Both the position numbers and the translations under genes were made by a program. This document shows, in pieces, positions 14,934 to 16,918 of a stretch of 16,918 nucleotides of DNA. Position 1 is the stretch's first letter; every line of letters starts with the position of its first letter. Location of the stretch: assembly GCA_964654825.1 (NCBI GenBank), contig CAZZKG010000068.1, forward strand, positions 1 to 16,918, given 5' to 3'. This DNA comes from CAZZKG01 sp964654825. GTDB taxonomy: Bacteria; Gemmatimonadota; CAZMKB01. The notes below the pieces were generated by a model. The model ran no database searches and was not told the DNA's origin. It saw only the letters and a program-made list of their open reading frames with translations.

Positions 14934-16268
14934 ATGAGAAACAATCCAACAGTGGCTGTATTACAAAACATCGTCGCCGAATGGTTGGAAGAGTGGGAAG
15001 CACCCGACATCGTCCACCGGCATCAACCCACATTGGATCTGGAAAAACTCAAGCGTATACTCGCAATCATCGGCCCCAGACGGGCTGGTAAAACATATTA
15101 TATGTACCAGATCATCCAGTCAGTGCTGCAAACTGGCAGGTTTTCAAGAGAGGACATACTATTTGTAGACTTCGAGGATTATCGACTTGTCGGATTTACC
15201 GCAGATAACATCGACGATCTTTTCGCGGCCTTCCACCAGATCGTGGGACGGTATCCACGATTCCTTTTCTTCGATGAGGTTCAGCATCTTTCCGACTGGC
15301 AACGCGTCCTCCGCACACTCCACAACCGTCGCCGTTTTAAGATAATAATCTCAGGAAGTAATTCGAAGCTGCTTGGCAAGGAGGTCACAGCAGAACTCCG
15401 TGGTCGGTATGACAGTGTCATCATGTTGCCCTTTTCATTCATGGAATATCTCACGTACAGGGGAATCTCATGGACTCCTGCCGCACTTCGCACCGCAGTC
15501 CGTGGCAACGTAATGGCGGCTTTTGATGATTATATGAGACACGGAGGCTTTCCCGAGGTCGTGATGACGGAGATTGAGATCGAACGGCGTAGACTTTTGC
15601 AGAGTTATTACAGGATCATTTCCTACCATGACATAATCGATCGTTACAATATTAAGGCTCGGTATCTACTTGATTCTCTCATGAATGATGTTCTCGAGAA
15701 CTATTCCAGCATTTTCTCGATAACGCGGTTTGAGAAGCAACTCAAAAGTAATGGCATACCGGGCAGCAAACGCACTATCTCCAACTACCTCCATTACCTT
15801 GAAGAGGCGTTTTTTGTCTTTGTCAATGAGAAATTCTCCTACTCACCACGTCGCCGGATCATGAATCCCAAGAAGATTTACCTGTCAGATTCCGGTTTTG
15901 CTGCTGTTGGACGCCCCTTTACAGAAAACCGTGGCAGAATTCTCGAGAACGTCGTTGCGACAGATTTAATCCGACGTGAAGCTGAATTGTATTATTTCAA
16001 GGGGAGGCATGAATGCGATTTTGTCGTCAAGAAGGACAGACGAATAACCCACGCCATACAGGTATGCTGGGAGCTGAACGAACGCACCGAGAAGCGTGAA
16101 TTTGATGGGCTCATCGAAGCATGTCGGGTTCTTAATCTTACGGCAGGATCCATACTCACCTATTCACAGGAAGAGGAGCGGCAGAGAAATGGCTTGAGAA
16201 TATCCATACTACCTGTATGGAAATGGCTTCTTTTCCCCGATGTCACTGGCTCGATTTCAGCAACCTGA
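14934..16268 (+). CDS. AAA_14 / DUF4143 ATP-binding protein
   Basis: A 444-residue protein of the widespread two-domain AAA_14-DUF4143 family. The ATPase part has Walker A GPRRAGKT (47-54), Walker B FLFFDE (Asp114, Glu115) and a sensor-like IIISGSNS (137-144), followed by LRGRY and a PFSFMEYL segment typical of the family. The C-terminal DUF4143 region contains a winged-helix-like part and a PD-(D/E)xK-like core: Glu338 in GRILEN, Glu360-x-Asp362 in HECDFVV and Gln376 in AIQV. The family's biological role is unsettled; a nucleic-acid-related ATPase is the usual guess. The true start is likely ATG 14934, not the TTG at 14925, because the promoter lies over the latter. There is no ribosome binding site. 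Base composition is visibly more AT-rich than the neighbours, suggesting transfer. Confidence 0.88.
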   Translation: MRNNPTVAVLQNIVAEWLEEWEAPDIVHRHQPTLDLEKLKRILAIIGPRRAGKTYYMYQIIQSVLQTGRFSREDILFVDFEDYRLVGFTADNIDDLFAAFHQIVGRYPRFLFFDEVQHLSDWQRVLRTLHNRRRFKIIISGSNSKLLGKEVTAELRGRYDSVIMLPFSFMEYLTYRGISWTPAALRTAVRGNVMAAFDDYMRHGGFPEVVMTEIEIERRRLLQSYYRIISYHDIIDRYNIKARYLLDSLMNDVLENYSSIFSITRFEKQLKSNGIPGSKRTISNYLHYLEEAFFVFVNEKFSYSPRRRIMNPKKIYLSDSGFAAVGRPFTENRGRILENVVATDLIRREAELYYFKGRHECDFVVKKDRRITHAIQVCWELNERTEKREFDGLIEACRVLNLTAGSILTYSQEEERQRNGLRISILPVWKWLLFPDVTGSISAT

Positions 16269-16715
16269 CGAGAGATACTACCCTGAGGGATCAGGGAAGA
16301 GTATTCCCACCAGGAGAGTGGAGAATGATGATGGAAGTGTGTGCTTAGAACTCCTCCGAAAGAGTGAATAGTTTCCTTTGGCCATCCCACAACACACTCA
16401 TATCCTAATTTCATCAAATTAAAACTACCCCTTTCAGTATAGATCCTGACCAATTGAATGAGTATATAACTCCATTTCGATGTGGTTCGCCACGTCAATG
16501 GCCCGAACGATGAAACTGACTATGTACATGGCCTTGCGGTGGTAAGGGAAACCGGGTTTCATCCTCTTCTTGAAGACGGGTAAGACATACGAACTGTTCA
16601 GGAGCTCCTGGGGTACAGGGATGTAAGGACAACGATGATTTACACTCTTGTCCTGAACTGAGGGGGAAAAGGAGCTAGGAGCCCGATGGATTCGATTTAG
16701 CCTTGGAATTATGAT

Positions 16716-16850
16716 GTTATCTGGAAACAGCATAAGACTCCGTGAGAGGAACAAGAACCAGGAAAACCTTTGACATTCAAGTTTGTTCCTGGTATCATCA
16801 ATTGAGTGTTGTCAGGAAAGAGTGCGGACTAAAAGCTGTTATCGGGAAAC
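16716..16850 (+). repeat. Three imperfect copies of a GTTRTCNGGAAAS motif
   Basis: Copies start at 16716 (GTTATCTGGAAAC), 16808 (GTTGTCAGGAAAG) and 16838 (GTTATCGGGAAAC), all in the same direction and each preceded by T. The first and third also share ATAAG and CCGT further on (to 16743 and 16863). Repeated short boxes like this occur at transposon ends or as protein binding sites. Confidence 0.5.
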
Positions 16851-16863
16851 CATATAAGCCGTA

Positions 16864-16893
16864 GATGGCGCGGACGCTTCGCGCCACGCCATC
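16864..16893. repeat. GC-rich hairpin
   Basis: GGCGCG (16867-16872) and CGCGCC (16880-16885) pair around a 7-nt loop. GATGGCG and CGCCATC (16864-16870, 16887-16893) give a competing register. No T-tract follows. Confidence 0.45.
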
Positions 16894-16918
16894 GGGGCTG
16901 CGTATTACCATCCGCCTG

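Larger units (their letters stand above)
16269..16918. other. Non-coding or degraded region, 650 nt
   Basis: ORFs here are short, lack ribosome binding sites and resemble nothing I recognise. A minus-strand stretch of about 106 codons (16434-16754) is the longest. Visible structures are a CCCTGA-GGGA-TCAGGG hairpin just after the ATPase gene (16281-16296), three copies of a 13-nt motif (16716, 16808, 16838), and a GC-rich hairpin at 16867-16885. This may be a decayed mobile-element flank, but no transposase can be named. Confidence 0.5.

Noticed and set aside
14738..15010. Minus-strand ORF of 90 codons overlapping the ATPase start
   Set aside because: It crosses the ATPase promoter and N-terminal coding region, has no ribosome binding site and matches no family.
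16281..16296. Terminator after the ATPase gene
   Set aside because: The 6-bp hairpin CCCTGA-GGGA-TCAGGG is perfect but no T-tract follows.
16434..16754. Minus-strand ORF of 106 codons as a transposase remnant
   Set aside because: A PYHRKAM segment faintly recalls some transposase N-termini, but there is no start signal and no catalytic motif; too weak to call.

Overview
The window looks like chromosome of an uncultured, fairly GC-rich bacterium. The evidence is indirect: a secreted TPR-CHAT protein, LeuT-like sodium symporters, a ThiD-ThiN fusion that is more common in archaea and deep-branching bacteria, and a bacterial-type lipoyl synthase. I lean towards an FCB-group or candidate-phylum lineage, but the sequence does not settle it. 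Promoters resemble sigma-70 sites, and most genes carry purine-rich ribosome binding sites.

Layout. Bases 1-220 hold a 165-nt repeat unit and the start of a second unit, which supplies the stop codon of a large minus-strand TPR-CHAT protease gene (216-2999). A 62-residue AraC-like helix-turn-helix protein (3121-3309) is divergent from it. Next comes a minus-strand block, read from 9261 down to 3321: two tandem LeuT-type NSS amino-acid symporters, a 45-residue MetS-like small subunit (5936-6073) that overlaps the second symporter by 4 nt, and two overlapping paralogous FAD oxidoreductases of the geranylgeranyl-reductase type. The block starts at a good promoter (9353-9382). Its 85-nt leader can form two mutually exclusive pairings, one of which hides the ribosome binding site. 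A diverged copy of the repeat lies just upstream, at 9390-9444.

On the plus strand follow a two-gene unit, thiDN (9561-10913) and an M24-family peptidase (10924-12105), a terminator, and an SSS-family sodium:solute symporter (12296-13759). The symporter overlaps lipA (13752-14633, minus strand) tail to tail by 8 nt. The last gene is an AAA_14/DUF4143 ATPase (14934-16268) in more AT-rich DNA, suggesting an acquired island. It is followed by about 650 nt without a credible gene but with three copies of a short motif.

Functionally the window mixes amino-acid and solute uptake driven by sodium (three transporters), peptide breakdown, two cofactor functions (thiamine and lipoate), and a reductase pair probably acting on a lipid or other hydrophobic substrate. 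The points most worth a second look are the leader of the first symporter gene, two apparently leaderless genes (lipA and the ATPase, the latter with a palindromic operator across its promoter), the substrate-pocket split between the symporter paralogs, and the repeat family.
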